From the NCBI RefSeq assembly GCF_003050835.1, contig NZ_QAOJ01000012.1:124001-188000 (forward strand): a DNA stretch of 64,000 nt. Direction: 5' to 3'. A program made the translations under genes and the position numbers. Below the pieces are notes generated by a model that worked only from the letters and a program-made list of their open reading frames with translations, ran no database searches and was not told where the DNA came from. The stretch comes from Pseudomonas sp. GV071 (lineage in GTDB: Bacteria > Pseudomonadota > Gammaproteobacteria > Pseudomonadales > Pseudomonadaceae). This document shows, one piece after another, positions 42,138 to 51,016 of the stretch; the first letter of the stretch is position 1; each line of letters opens with the position of its first letter.

Positions 42138-42836
42138 ATGCTACAAGTCGAAAAGCTTCATCAATTCTATGGCGGCAGCCACATCCTGCGGGGCCTGTCG
42201 TTCGAGGCCAAGGTCGGCGAAGTCACCTGCCTGCTGGGCCGCAACGGCGTGGGCAAAACCACCTTGCTGAAATGCCTGATGGGCCTGATTCCTTCCAAGG
42301 AAGGCGCCGTGCAGTGGGAAGGCAAAGCCATCACCGGCTTCAAGCCACACCAGCGCGTGCACGCGGGCATCGCCTACGTGCCGCAGGGCCGCGAGATCTT
42401 CGGCCGGCTGACCGTGGAAGAGAACCTGCTGATGGGCCTGTCGCGCTTCCCCGGTTCGCAAGCCAAGGAAGTGCCGGCGTTTATTTACGAGCTATTCCCG
42501 GTGCTCAAGGAAATGAAACAGCGCCGTGGTGGCGACCTTTCCGGCGGCCAGCAACAACAGTTGGCCATCGGCCGCGCGCTGGCGAGCAAACCGCGCCTGC
42601 TGATTCTCGACGAACCCACCGAAGGCATTCAGCCCTCGGTGATCAAAGAGATCGGCGTGGTGATCAAAAAACTCGCCGCCCGTGGCGATATGGCGATTCT
42701 GCTGGTGGAGCAGTTTTACGACTTCGCCGCCGAACTGGCCGACCAGTACCTGGTGATGTCGCGCGGCGAGATCGTCCAGCAAGGCCGTGGCGAAACCATG
42801 GAAGCCGACGGCGTTCGCGGGTTGGTGGCGATTTAA
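42138..42836 (+). CDS. urtE: Urea ABC transporter ATP-binding protein UrtE
   Basis: Encodes 232 residues. LivF-type ATPase: 'MLQVEKLHQFYGGSHILRGLSFEAKVGEVTCLLGRNGVGKTTLLKCLMGL', 'GIAYVPQGREIFGRLTVEENLLMGL', signature 'LSGGQQQQLAIGRAL', Walker B 'LLILDEPTEGIQP' and H-loop 'LLVEQFYDFA'. It completes the five-component urea transporter. Because of the repeat upstream, its expression may be partly uncoupled from urtD; its own AAAGGA ribosome site is present. Confidence 0.96.
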   Translation: MLQVEKLHQFYGGSHILRGLSFEAKVGEVTCLLGRNGVGKTTLLKCLMGLIPSKEGAVQWEGKAITGFKPHQRVHAGIAYVPQGREIFGRLTVEENLLMGLSRFPGSQAKEVPAFIYELFPVLKEMKQRRGGDLSGGQQQQLAIGRALASKPRLLILDEPTEGIQPSVIKEIGVVIKKLAARGDMAILLVEQFYDFAAELADQYLVMSRGEIVQQGRGETMEADGVRGLVAI

Positions 42837-42853
42837 ACGCCAACACAACATCT

Positions 42854-42922
42854 TGTGGGATGGGCTTTAGCCGCGATGCCTTTGATCTTTAAAAGCATCG
42901 CGGCTAAAGCCCCCTCCCACAA
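42854..42922. repeat. REPIN 5
   Basis: Inverted REP units TGTGGGATGGGCTTTAGCCG and its partner CGGCTAAAGCCCCCTCCCAC, between convergent urtE and aldolase genes. Confidence 0.88.
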
Positions 42923-42935
42923 AGATCAAAAGCCG

Positions 42936-43727
42936 TTACGAGGCGAACTCTGCCTCCGTCTTCGCCAGCTGCCGCTTAACGCTATCCAGATGCAACCGCG
43001 CGCTCTCGGCATTGCCGATCAACATCTGTTTGCCCGCCGCCTCGGCAATCTCGTGGGGCACCGCCTTCAACGCGCGGCCACTGGCCATGGCTTTGAGCTG
43101 CACCTCGGCCGCCCGCTCCAGGTAGTAGAGGTCATCCCAGGCCTCGGCAATGCTCGGCCCCAGCACCAGCGGGCCATGGTTTTTCAGCATCACCACATCG
43201 GCGTCCCCTGCCGCGCGGGCGATGCGTTCGCCTTCGGCATTGTCCAGCGCCAGGCCGTTGTAGTGCTCGTCCACTGCCAGGCGCCCGTAGAACTTCAGCG
43301 ACGTCTGCCCGGCCCACACAAAGGGCTCGCCTTCGAGCATGCACAGTGCGGTGGCGTTAGGCATATGGGTATGGAAGGCCGCCGTGGCACGCGGGTTGAG
43401 GCGGTGCAGCTGGGCGTGGATAAAAAACGCCGTGGCTTCGGGTTTGCCCTCGCCCAGCACCACGCGGCCATTGAAGTCGCAGATCAACAGGGACGAGGCC
43501 GTGACTTCGGCGAACGCCAGGCCATAGGGGTTGACCAGAAACAGCTCGGGGTGCCCCGGCAGTACCACCGAAAAGTGGTTGCAGATGCCCTCGCCCATGC
43601 CCAGGCGGGCGGCCATGCGAAAGCAGGCGGCGAGGTCGACGCGGGCTTCGCGGATGGCCGGTGTGTTGAGGTCAGCGGCCAATACCTCGGCGGCAGGGGC
43701 ACGGTTGAGTTCGAAAGCGTGGGCCAT
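42936..43727 (-). CDS. Class II aldolase/adducin-family protein
   Basis: Encodes 263 residues. Family features: 'RVDLAACFRMAARLGMGEGICNHFSVVLPGHPELFLVNPYGLAFAEVTASSLL', zinc ligands in 'AAFHTHMPNATAL' and 'LDNAEGERIARAAGDADVVMLKNHGPLVLGPSIAEAW'. It is close to the fuculose-1-phosphate aldolase-like group whose members in soil bacteria have varied or unknown substrates. It is placed between the urt operon and an aminotransferase on the other strand. Confidence 0.9.
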   Translation of the reverse strand: MAHAFELNRAPAAEVLAADLNTPAIREARVDLAACFRMAARLGMGEGICNHFSVVLPGHPELFLVNPYGLAFAEVTASSLLICDFNGRVVLGEGKPEATAFFIHAQLHRLNPRATAAFHTHMPNATALCMLEGEPFVWAGQTSLKFYGRLAVDEHYNGLALDNAEGERIARAAGDADVVMLKNHGPLVLGPSIAEAWDDLYYLERAAEVQLKAMASGRALKAVPHEIAEAAGKQMLIGNAESARLHLDSVKRQLAKTEAEFAS

Positions 43728-43833
43728 GGGGAGGACTCCTTAACGGGCGATGGGGTAAGCCTAGCGGCGTGATGGCGAATGAGTAGGGGCAGATGCATGG
43801 GGTGCGTGGGCCAGATGGATCGGCGGTAGATTC

Positions 43834-43952
43834 GGCCCTCACCCCTAGCCCCTCTCCCGCAAGCGGGAGAGGGGAACTTGACCGCGTACGTGGCCATATC
43901 ACCGTTTGCCTCCCTCTCCCGCTTTGCGGGAGAGGGGCCGGGGGTGAGGGCC
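43834..43952. repeat. C/G-rich palindromic repeat 3
   Basis: GGCCCTCACCCCTAGCCCCT at one end and the inverted AGGGGCCGGGGGTGAGGGCC at the other, with inner hairpins CCCGCAAGCGGG and CCCGCTTTGCGGG. It lies in the 337-base gap upstream of the aminotransferase gene; the rest of that gap shows nothing else. Confidence 0.9.
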
Positions 43953-44064
43953 GCTGCAAACACAAATCCCCTGACCCACCCATTCCCCCCATCTGGCCCT
44001 ACGACCCCGGTGACGTTTATTCCTAAGGTGGCCCCATTCCAATGCCCACCTCTTGAGGTCCGCC

Positions 44065-45384
44065 ATGAGCAGCGAAATCACCAACGAATACGTCCACGCC
44101 CTCGACCGCCAATTCGTGTTCCATTCCTGGTCGGTCCAGAGCGCCCTCAACCCACTGGTGATCGCCGGTGGCGAAGGCTGCACGCTGTGGGACTACGCCG
44201 GCACCCAGTACCTGGATTTCAGCAGCCAGTTGGTCAACACCAACATCGGCCACCAGCACCCGAAAGTGATCGCCGCCATTCAGCAACAGGCCGGCTCGCT
44301 GGTCACCGTGGCCCCCGCCACCGCCAACCTGATGCGCGGTGAAGCAGCCAAGCGCATCCTCAGCCATGCGCCGAGCAATTTCAGCAAGGTGTTCTTCACC
44401 AACGCTGGCGCCGATGCCAACGAAAACGCCATGCGCATGGCCCGCCAATTCACCGGCCGCGACAAGATTCTCTCGGCCTACCGCTCCTACCACGGCAGCA
44501 CCGGCTCGGCGATCGCCGCCACTGGCGACCTGCGCCGCGTTCCCAACGAATTCGCCCGTGGCCATGTGCACTTCTTCAATCCCTATCTGTACCGCAGCGA
44601 GTTTTATGCGACTACCGAACAGGAAGAATGCGAGCGCGCCCTGCAGCACTTGCGCCGTGTCATTGAATGCCAGGGCGCCAACTCCATCGCCGCGATTCTG
44701 ATGGAAAGCGTACCCGGCACCGCCGGCATTCTGGTGCCGCCAAAAGGCTATATGGAGGGCGTGCGCGCCCTGGCCACCGAGTTCGGCATGCTGCTGATTC
44801 TGGACGAAGTGATGGCCGGCTTCGGCCGCACCGGCGCCTGGCTGGCGATGGATAATTTCGACGTAGTGCCGGACCTGATCTGCTTCGCCAAAGGCGTCAA
44901 CTCAGGCTACGTGCCGGCCGGTGGCGTGATGATTTCCCAGCCGATTGCCGAGTTCTACGAGAACCGCTTTTTCCCCGGTGGCCTGACCTACTCCGGTCAC
45001 CCGCTGGCGATGGCCGCCATCGTCGCCACCCTGGATGTGATGGCAGAAGAGGGCATCGTCGACAACGCCCGGATGATCGGCCAGGACCACCTCGGCCCAG
45101 GCCTCAAGGCGCTGGCGGCCAAGCATGCGTTGATTGGTGAGGCGCGTGGTATTGGTTTGTTCTGGGCGTTGGAAATGGTCAGCGACCGGGTCAAGAAAAC
45201 CCCGTTGGCGGCGCCGGTGATGGCGCAGATGAAAGCCGCCTTCCAGGCCCGTGGGCTGCTCACATTCATCGTCGAAAACCGCATTCATGTGGTGCCGCCG
45301 TGCATCGTCAACCCAGCGCAAGTGGCCCAAGCGCTGGCGATTTTTGATGAGGTAATTGGCGAGTTTTCGCGTAGGTTGGGTTGA
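44065..45384 (+). CDS. Class III PLP-dependent aminotransferase
   Basis: Encodes 439 residues from ATG 44065 (GAGG upstream). Features: 'NIGHQHPKVIAAIQQQAGS', 'FFTNAGADANENAMRMARQFTGRDKILSAYRSYHGST', 'LLILDEVMAGFGRTGAW' with the PLP-binding Asp, and the Schiff-base Lys in 'PDLICFAKGVNSGYVPAGG'. Similar to taurine-pyruvate and omega-amino acid aminotransferases; substrate not determined. The last residues (RRLG) and the TGA stop come from a GTTGGG-type repeat that begins inside the gene. Confidence 0.92.
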   Translation: MSSEITNEYVHALDRQFVFHSWSVQSALNPLVIAGGEGCTLWDYAGTQYLDFSSQLVNTNIGHQHPKVIAAIQQQAGSLVTVAPATANLMRGEAAKRILSHAPSNFSKVFFTNAGADANENAMRMARQFTGRDKILSAYRSYHGSTGSAIAATGDLRRVPNEFARGHVHFFNPYLYRSEFYATTEQEECERALQHLRRVIECQGANSIAAILMESVPGTAGILVPPKGYMEGVRALATEFGMLLILDEVMAGFGRTGAWLAMDNFDVVPDLICFAKGVNSGYVPAGGVMISQPIAEFYENRFFPGGLTYSGHPLAMAAIVATLDVMAEEGIVDNARMIGQDHLGPGLKALAAKHALIGEARGIGLFWALEMVSDRVKKTPLAAPVMAQMKAAFQARGLLTFIVENRIHVVPPCIVNPAQVAQALAIFDEVIGEFSRRLG

Positions 45385-45407
45385 GCAAAGCGAAGCCCAA
45401 CGATACG
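45370..45407. repeat. GTTGGG-type palindromic repeat, overlapping the aminotransferase end
   Basis: GTAGGTTGGGTTGAGCAAAG followed by CGAAGCCCAACGATACG. It supplies the stop codon of the aminotransferase gene. The inverted partner is at 45494-45534. Confidence 0.85.
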
Positions 45408-45493
45408 AATAAGGCAGCCCGCTTGCGCAACCAAACAGGACGACCGGGGGCGTGCAGGCGTCCTGTTGAAAGCGGTGTAATGGCGAATTCTTG

Positions 45494-45534
45494 CGTATCG
45501 TTGGGCTTCGCCTTTGGCTCAACCCAACCTACGC
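45494..45534. repeat. GTTGGG-type palindromic repeat, inverted partner
   Basis: CGTATCGTTGGGCTTCGCCT then TTGGCTCAACCCAACCTACGC: the mirror image of 45370-45407. Together the two units bound a 165-base segment between convergent genes. Confidence 0.85.
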
Positions 45535-45535
45535 T

Positions 45536-46312
45536 CTACCAATAATTCTCCACCGCCACTGCCCCTGGCCTGCGCGTCAAACTCAGCTGCATATCCCGCT
45601 CTTTCAACACCGCCCGGCAGTCTTCAATCATCTGCGGGTTGCCACACAGCATCACCCGCGAATGCTCCGGCGTCAGCTCCAGGCCCACGGCCTTTTCCAG
45701 CTCGCCATTGGCAATCAACCCGGTCACCCGCCCGTGCAAGGCGCCGGGCACTTCTTCACGGGTCACGATCGGAACGTAGACAAACTTGTCGGCGTACTCA
45801 GCCAGGTACTCGCGCTGCATCAGCCCGGCGATCATGTCCTGGTAGGCCAGCTCGGTCGCGGTGCGCGCGCTATACACCAGCACGACTCGGTCGAAGCGCT
45901 GCCACACCTCGAAGTCCTGCAGGATCGACAGGAACGGCGCCAGCCCGGTGCCGGTGCCGATCAGCCACAGGTCGCGGCCGTCGACAAAGCGGTCGAGGGT
46001 CAGGTAACCAATGGCCTGGCGCTCCACCAACAGCTCATCGCCCACCTGCAAACGGCTCAGCTCGCTGGTGAACTCGCCGCCCGGCACCACAATGGAAAAG
46101 AACTCCAGGTGCTCGTCATGGGGTGCCGACAGCATCGAATAGGCACGCCACACCACACTGCCATCGGCCTTCTGCACGCCCAGACGGGCAAACTGCCCGG
46201 CGCGGAAACGAAAGCCGGCATCACGGGTGGTGCGCAGGCTGAACAGGGTGGGCGACCAGGGCCGCACATCCAGCAGGGTTTCGCGGGTGAACTTATCGTC
46301 GCTAGCGGTCAT
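45536..46312 (-). CDS. Ferredoxin--NADP reductase (Fpr-type)
   Basis: Encodes 258 residues from ATG 46312 (AGGA upstream); a longer frame lacks support. FAD motif 'RAYSMLSAPHDEHLEFFSIVVPGGEFTSEL', NADP motif 'LWLIGTGTGLAPFLSIL' and 'VVLVYSARTATELAYQDMI', C-terminal 'LCGNPQMIEDCRAVLKERDM', ending in an aromatic 'VAVENYW' that stacks on FAD. This is the subclass I bacterial FPR, which moves electrons between NADPH and ferredoxin or flavodoxin and is often induced by oxidative stress. Divergent from an SDR gene. Confidence 0.95.
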   Translation of the reverse strand: MTASDDKFTRETLLDVRPWSPTLFSLRTTRDAGFRFRAGQFARLGVQKADGSVVWRAYSMLSAPHDEHLEFFSIVVPGGEFTSELSRLQVGDELLVERQAIGYLTLDRFVDGRDLWLIGTGTGLAPFLSILQDFEVWQRFDRVVLVYSARTATELAYQDMIAGLMQREYLAEYADKFVYVPIVTREEVPGALHGRVTGLIANGELEKAVGLELTPEHSRVMLCGNPQMIEDCRAVLKERDMQLSLTRRPGAVAVENYW

Positions 46313-46485
46313 ACACACAGGTCCTGTCAGAGCCGAGGGCGCAGTGTCGCGCAAAGTGGCGCCGGGCAATACCCGCAAAGCATAGGGTTTTAGCCGGTGC
46401 AGCCAAGACTTTGGCCGCGTAAGCCATGGACGCCTGCGGGCAATCGGCAGAGTGTTGGCGCACAACAACAAGCGGGGAAACGCCC

Positions 46486-47337
46486 ATGTCATTCGCTCAA
46501 AAAACCATCTGGATCACCGGCGCCTCATCCGGCATTGGCGAGGCCTTGGCCAACGCTTTTCTACAGCAAGGCGCGAAGGTGATTGTGTCGGGCCGCCGGG
46601 TCGAAGCACTCAACCGCGTCGCCGCCCAGGCGCCAGAGCGCTGCCTGGTGCTGCCGTTTGAAAGCACCGACTACCCGGCCCTGCCAGACGTGGTCGAACG
46701 CGCGTGGGCCTGGAGCGGTCAGGTCGACCTGTTGATCAACAACGCCGGCGTCAGCCAACGCAGCCTGGCGCTGGACACCCACCTGGACGTGTACCGCCAG
46801 TTGATCGAAGTGGACTACATGGCGCCGCTGGCCCTCACCCAGTTGCTGCTGCCAAAAATGGCCGAGCGCCGTGGCGGCCACCTGGCCGTAGTCAGCTCGG
46901 TGGCCGGTAAAGTCGGCACGCCGCTGCGCACTGGCTACTGCGGCGCCAAGCACGCGGTAATCGGCTACTTCGACGCGATCCGTGCCGAAGTGGAAGAGGC
47001 TTACGGCATTGCCGTCAGCGTGATTCTGCCGGGCTCGGTGCACACCTCGGTGGCGGTCAACGCACTCTCGGGCGATGGCAGCGCGCGTGGGCATTCCGAC
47101 CCGAATATTGAAAACGGTATGGACGTGGCAGTGGCGGCCGAGCAGATTCTCGCGGGCCTGGCAGAGCGCCAACGCGAGATTCCGATTGCCGAAGGCATCG
47201 AAGCCATGGCGCTGAAACTGCGCGTGGCCAACCCCGAGCAGCTGTACAGCCTCACCGCCAAAGAAGGCGCGCGGCTGGCCGCGCAGCGTGAGGCGGGTGG
47301 GTCGTTGGACCCGAGCAATATCCAGTCGGGGACTTGA
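46486..47337 (+). CDS. Short-chain dehydrogenase/reductase (SDR) family protein
   Basis: Encodes 283 residues from ATG 46486. Cofactor motif 'WITGASSGIGEALANAFLQQGAKVIVSGRR', 'LLINNAGVSQRSLALDTHLDVYRQLIEVDYMAPLALTQLLLPKM', catalytic Ser in 'LAVVSSVAGKVGTPLRTGYCGAKHAVIGYFD' with Tyr and Lys of YXXXK. It resembles the DHRS7-like bacterial SDRs with a broad range of carbonyl substrates. Divergent from the ferredoxin reductase gene by 173 bases. Confidence 0.94.
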   Translation: MSFAQKTIWITGASSGIGEALANAFLQQGAKVIVSGRRVEALNRVAAQAPERCLVLPFESTDYPALPDVVERAWAWSGQVDLLINNAGVSQRSLALDTHLDVYRQLIEVDYMAPLALTQLLLPKMAERRGGHLAVVSSVAGKVGTPLRTGYCGAKHAVIGYFDAIRAEVEEAYGIAVSVILPGSVHTSVAVNALSGDGSARGHSDPNIENGMDVAVAAEQILAGLAERQREIPIAEGIEAMALKLRVANPEQLYSLTAKEGARLAAQREAGGSLDPSNIQSGT

Positions 47338-47344
47338 CCTCAAC

Positions 47345-47411
47345 AGCATCGCGACTGAAGCCGCTCCTACGAATTGTGCGATCTGTAGGAACGGCTTCAG
47401 CCGCGATGCTC
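47345..47411. repeat. REPIN 6
   Basis: Inverted REP units CATCGCGACTGAAGCCGCTC and GTAGGAACGGCTTCAGCCGCG, between convergent SDR and zapE genes. Confidence 0.86.
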
Positions 47412-47412
47412 G

Positions 47413-48495
47413 TCAAGACCCAAACCGCGCCAGTTGCATCTCTTGCAACCGGCTCAAAGTCCGGCGAAAGGCGAAGGCCAGGTAGCCCTCGGTGTACAAC
47501 GCCTCGAGCGCCACCTCGGCCTGCACATACAGCGGCACTCGGCGGTCGTAGCATTCGTCCACCAAGGCGATAAACCGCCGCACGCTGTCATCGCTGGCCG
47601 ACAGCGCCGGCAGCTGCCGATCCCCCGCCAGCACTTGCTGCACGCCATCCTCGGTACCGCGAGCAATTTTCGCCGCCCGCTGCTGGCCACTGAGGTTGGG
47701 CACCTCACTGAGCAGAATGGCGCCGAAGCGGTCGCACAGGGCGATAAAGTCCGTTGCGGCAAACGGCTTCTCACACAGCTCGGCGAAACGGCACCAAAGC
47801 ACACTGTCGGCATAGGCCTCGGTCACCAGGCTGCGATTGCCCACGTTTAGCGCGCCCTGCTCCACCGCCTGCCCGTCGCTCAAGGCTGCGAACACAGCGG
47901 CCAACGGCGCGCCCTCGGCGCTGGGCCAATAGCGCTGCAGTGCTACGCCAGGGTGCAAGCGATGGTCTTCACCGCCATCAATTGCCACCACCTGCATATG
48001 CGCTTCGATGGCCGCAATCGCCGGCACAAACCGTTCGCGGTTGAAGCCGTCGGCATATAGCTGCTGCGGCGGCTGGTTGGAGGTGGCGACCAGCACCACG
48101 CCCTGTTCGAACATCAGGGTAAACAGGTTGCCGAGGATGATCGCGTCGCCAATGTCGCTGACAAACAGCTCATCAAAACACAGCACCCGCAGCTCCTGAC
48201 CCAGCTCGACCGCCAGGGCGCGCAACGGGTCGGGCGTGCCGGTGAGCTGGAACAGGCGCTGGTGCACCCACTGCATAAAGTGATGGAAATGCTGACGTCG
48301 CGCGGGCACCTGCAGGCTGTGGAAAAAGCAGTCCATCAGCCAGGTTTTGCCACGGCCGACCGGGCCCCATAAGTAGACACCGTGGTTGAGCGAGTCATGG
48401 CACTGCTGCAAGGCTTCAGCGGCTTGCTGTTGGGCGGCGTCGGGGAAGAAGCCGTTTTGGCTGATGGCGTGGTGGTAGGCGGCCAGGGGTTGCAT
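47413..48495 (-). CDS. zapE: Cell division protein ZapE (AFG1-family ATPase)
   Basis: Encodes 360 residues from ATG 48495 (weak ribosome site; a longer frame begins at 48555). Walker A 'GVYLWGPVGRGKTWLMDCFF', Walker B 'LRVLCFDELFVSDIGDAIILGNLF', sensor 1 'VVLVATSNQPPQQLYADGFNRERFVPAI' and the C-terminal 'FIALVDECYDRRVPLYVQAEVALEALY' are standard for ZapE, which interacts with FtsZ and influences Z-ring stability under stress. It stands apart from other division genes. A C/G-rich repeat lies just upstream. Confidence 0.95.
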   Translation of the reverse strand: MQPLAAYHHAISQNGFFPDAAQQQAAEALQQCHDSLNHGVYLWGPVGRGKTWLMDCFFHSLQVPARRQHFHHFMQWVHQRLFQLTGTPDPLRALAVELGQELRVLCFDELFVSDIGDAIILGNLFTLMFEQGVVLVATSNQPPQQLYADGFNRERFVPAIAAIEAHMQVVAIDGGEDHRLHPGVALQRYWPSAEGAPLAAVFAALSDGQAVEQGALNVGNRSLVTEAYADSVLWCRFAELCEKPFAATDFIALCDRFGAILLSEVPNLSGQQRAAKIARGTEDGVQQVLAGDRQLPALSASDDSVRRFIALVDECYDRRVPLYVQAEVALEALYTEGYLAFAFRRTLSRLQEMQLARFGS

Positions 48496-48546
48496 GAACG
48501 AGGTCCAGACGGATGAAGGGGGAGCATACGCGGTTGCGTTCGGCGC

Positions 48547-48651
48547 GGCCCTCACCCCTAGCCCCTCTCCCGTAAACGGGAGAGGGGAACTGAACGCGGT
48601 CTGCTGGTCTCCCCTCGCCCGCTTGCGGGAGAGGGGCCGGGGGTGAGGGGC
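48547..48651. repeat. C/G-rich palindromic repeat 4
   Basis: GGCCCTCACCCCTAGCCCCT at the left and the inverted GGGGCCGGGGGTGAGGGGCT at the right, with inner hairpins CCCGTAAACGGG and CCGCTTGCGGG. It sits between divergent zapE and rlmG starts. Confidence 0.9.
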
Positions 48652-48719
48652 TGTTTCGGTGTGACAGCCTCCCCCACATCAGCCATCATTGCCGCCCTTG
48701 CTCCCCTGCGGTTTGTGCC

Positions 48720-49844
48720 ATGCCTGTATTCACCACGCCCTTCGCCTCCCTCGACCTGTTCCGCCAGCCGCCGCAACGCGATGACCCGTTGCAGGCCTTC
48801 GATGCGGCGGACGAGTACCTGCTCAACCACCTGGCCGAACAAGGCCTGGCCACTGACGCGCGGGTGCTGGTGCTCAACGACGGCTTCGGCGCCCTGGCCG
48901 CCAGCCTGGTGGGCAAGGCACAGGTGATCAGCAGCGGCGACTCTCACCTGGGCGCACTGGCGCTGGCCAACAACCTGGCGTGCAACCAGTTACCCGCCGA
49001 CAGCGTGCAGTTCGTGCCCGCCAGCCAAACCGTGAGCGGCCCGTTTGATTGGGTGCTGATCCGCATCCCGAAAACCCTGGCCCTGCTGGAAGAACAGTTG
49101 ATTCGCCTGCACGGCCAACTCGCCCCCGGCGCGCGCGTGGTGGCGGCCGGTATGGTCAAACATTTGCCGCGCAGTGCAGGCGATCTGCTGGAGCAGTACA
49201 TCGGCCCGGTGCAGGCTTCGCTGGCAGTGAAAAAAGCCCGCCTGCTGCTGGTCACGCCGGTGGATAAACCCGCAGTGACCTCGCCCTACCCCAGCCGCTA
49301 CCTGCTCGACAGCCCCCGCCTGGAACTGCTCAACCACGCCAATGTGTTCTGCCGTGAAGGCCTGGACATCGGCACCCGCGCTTTCCTTCCGCACCTGCCG
49401 CTAAACCTGGGCACGGCACGGGTCGCCGACCTCGGTTGCGGCAACGGCGTACTCGGCATCGCCTGCGCCCTGAACAATCCCGAGGCACAGCTGACCCTGG
49501 TGGATGAGTCGTATATGGCGGTGCAGTCGGCTCAGGAAAACTGGCGCGCGGCGCTGGCAGACCGGCCGGTAGAGATCCGCGCCGGCGACGGTCTGGCCGA
49601 CCAGCCGGAAGATTCACTGGATATCGTGCTGTGCAACCCGCCCTTCCACCAGCAGCAGGTGGTCGGTGATTTCCTCGCCTGGCGCATGTTCCAGCAAGCC
49701 CGCGCGGCGTTGGTGACAGGCGGCGAGCTGTGGATAGTCGGTAACCGCCACCTCGGTTACCACGCCAAGCTCAAGCGCCTGTTTCGCGGGGTTGAGCAGG
49801 TGGCGGCGAATCCTAAGTTTGTGATTCTGAAAGCGATCAAGTAG
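48720..49844 (+). CDS. rlmG: 23S rRNA (guanine-N2-)-methyltransferase RlmG
   Basis: Encodes 374 residues. Two tandem Rossmann-like halves: an N-terminal inactive one ('DPLQAFDAADEYLLNHLAEQ', 'VLVLNDGFGALAASLVGKAQ') and a C-terminal catalytic one with motif I 'RVADLGCGNGVLGIACALNNP' and the catalytic 'IVLCNPPFHQQQVVGD' (NPPF). This is the RsmC/RlmG layout; the 'NPPFHQQ' and 'LWIVGNRHLGYHAKLKRLF' blocks fit RlmG, which methylates G1835 of 23S rRNA in E. coli. Confidence 0.94.
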   Translation: MPVFTTPFASLDLFRQPPQRDDPLQAFDAADEYLLNHLAEQGLATDARVLVLNDGFGALAASLVGKAQVISSGDSHLGALALANNLACNQLPADSVQFVPASQTVSGPFDWVLIRIPKTLALLEEQLIRLHGQLAPGARVVAAGMVKHLPRSAGDLLEQYIGPVQASLAVKKARLLLVTPVDKPAVTSPYPSRYLLDSPRLELLNHANVFCREGLDIGTRAFLPHLPLNLGTARVADLGCGNGVLGIACALNNPEAQLTLVDESYMAVQSAQENWRAALADRPVEIRAGDGLADQPEDSLDIVLCNPPFHQQQVVGDFLAWRMFQQARAALVTGGELWIVGNRHLGYHAKLKRLFRGVEQVAANPKFVILKAIK

Positions 49845-49855
49845 GCCATCGAGCG

Positions 49856-49996
49856 TTATGGCGTGGTCATCCCCGCTGCATGCATAAACATCCGCAGCAA
49901 ATACGACACCGCCCCCAACGCCAGCACGCTGGCCGTCCAGATCGCCACCAGCCAGCCGAGGCGTTTCCACAGCGGTTTTTTCTCGGTGTCGTCCAT
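49856..49996 (-). CDS. DUF2474 small subunit of the Cio-type bd oxidase
   Basis: Encodes 46 residues: a short charged N-terminus ('MDDTEKKPLWKRLGWLVAIW') followed by a single membrane helix of about 22 residues. This is the DUF2474 protein that follows cioB in pseudomonads and resembles CydX in size and place. It lies 12 bases after cioB on the same strand. A likely accessory subunit that stabilises the oxidase. Confidence 0.85.
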   Translation of the reverse strand: MDDTEKKPLWKRLGWLVAIWTASVLALGAVSYLLRMFMHAAGMTTP

Positions 49997-50008
49997 TAGC
50001 GGCTCTCC

Positions 50009-51016
50009 CTAGTGGTAGCCCTGATCCGGTGTCACCTTGCCGCGGAATACGTAGTAGCTCCAGGCGGTGTACATGAGGATGAACGGGATGATGAACAGCG
50101 CCCCGACCAGGATGAAGCCCTGGCTCTGCGGCGGCGCGGCGGCCTGCCAGATGCTCACCGACGGCGGGATGATGTTCGGCCACAGGCTGATGCCCAGCCC
50201 GCTGTAGCCGAGGAAGATCAGCACCAGGGTCAGAATGAACGGCGAGTAGTTACGGTTGTTGTGCACCGTGCGCAGCAAGCCGTAGAAGGTCACCAGCACC
50301 AGCAAGGGCACCGGCAGGAAGTAGAACAGGTTGGGCAGACTGAACCAGCGCTCGGCGATTTCCGCGTGGGCCAGTGGCGTCCACAGGCTGACCACCCCGG
50401 TCACCCCCAGCAACACGAAGGCCAAGGGGCGCGCCAGGTCATGCATCTGGCCCTGCAAACGGCCCTCGGTTTTCATGATCAGCCAGGTGCAGCCGAGCAG
50501 CGCGTAGGCAGCGATCAGGGCAAAGCCGCAGAAGATCGGGAACGGTGCCAGCCAGTCCAGCGAGCCGCCGGCGTAGGTGCGATTGACCACCGGCAGGCCG
50601 TCGATATACGCCCCCAGCGCCACCCCCTGGAAGAAGGTTGCCGTCAGCGAGCCACCGATAAAGGCCTTGTCCCAGATATGCCGTTTGCGCTCTTTGGCCT
50701 TGAAGCGGAACTCGAAGGCCACGCCGCGAAAGATCAGCCCCAGGAGCATGAAAATAAGCGGCAGGTAGAGGGCGCTGAGGACCACCGCATAGGCCAGCGG
50801 AAAGGCGCCGAACAGCGCCGCGCCGCCGAGCACCAGCCAGGTCTCGTTACCGTCCCAGACCGGTGCCACGGTGTTCATCATGATGTCGCGCTCGCCGTCG
50901 TCTTTGACGAACGGAAAGAGGATGCCGATGCCCAGATCGAAGCCGTCCATGATCACGTACATCATGATGCCGAAGACGATGATCACCGCCCAGATCAGTG
51001 AAAGATCAATGCCCAT
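50009..51016 (-). CDS. cioB: Cyanide-insensitive bd-type quinol oxidase subunit II
   Basis: Encodes 335 residues from ATG 51016, overlapping cioA by 11 bases. CydB family: 'VIIVFGIMMYVIMDGFDLGIGILFPFVKDDGERDIMMNTVAPVWDGNETWLVLGGAALFGAFPLAYA', 'LIFRGVAFEFRFKAK' and about nine helices. It partners CioA in a proton-non-pumping quinol:O2 oxidoreductase of the cytoplasmic membrane that withstands cyanide and low oxygen. Confidence 0.96.
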   Translation of the reverse strand: MGIDLSLIWAVIIVFGIMMYVIMDGFDLGIGILFPFVKDDGERDIMMNTVAPVWDGNETWLVLGGAALFGAFPLAYAVVLSALYLPLIFMLLGLIFRGVAFEFRFKAKERKRHIWDKAFIGGSLTATFFQGVALGAYIDGLPVVNRTYAGGSLDWLAPFPIFCGFALIAAYALLGCTWLIMKTEGRLQGQMHDLARPLAFVLLGVTGVVSLWTPLAHAEIAERWFSLPNLFYFLPVPLLVLVTFYGLLRTVHNNRNYSPFILTLVLIFLGYSGLGISLWPNIIPPSVSIWQAAAPPQSQGFILVGALFIIPFILMYTAWSYYVFRGKVTPDQGYH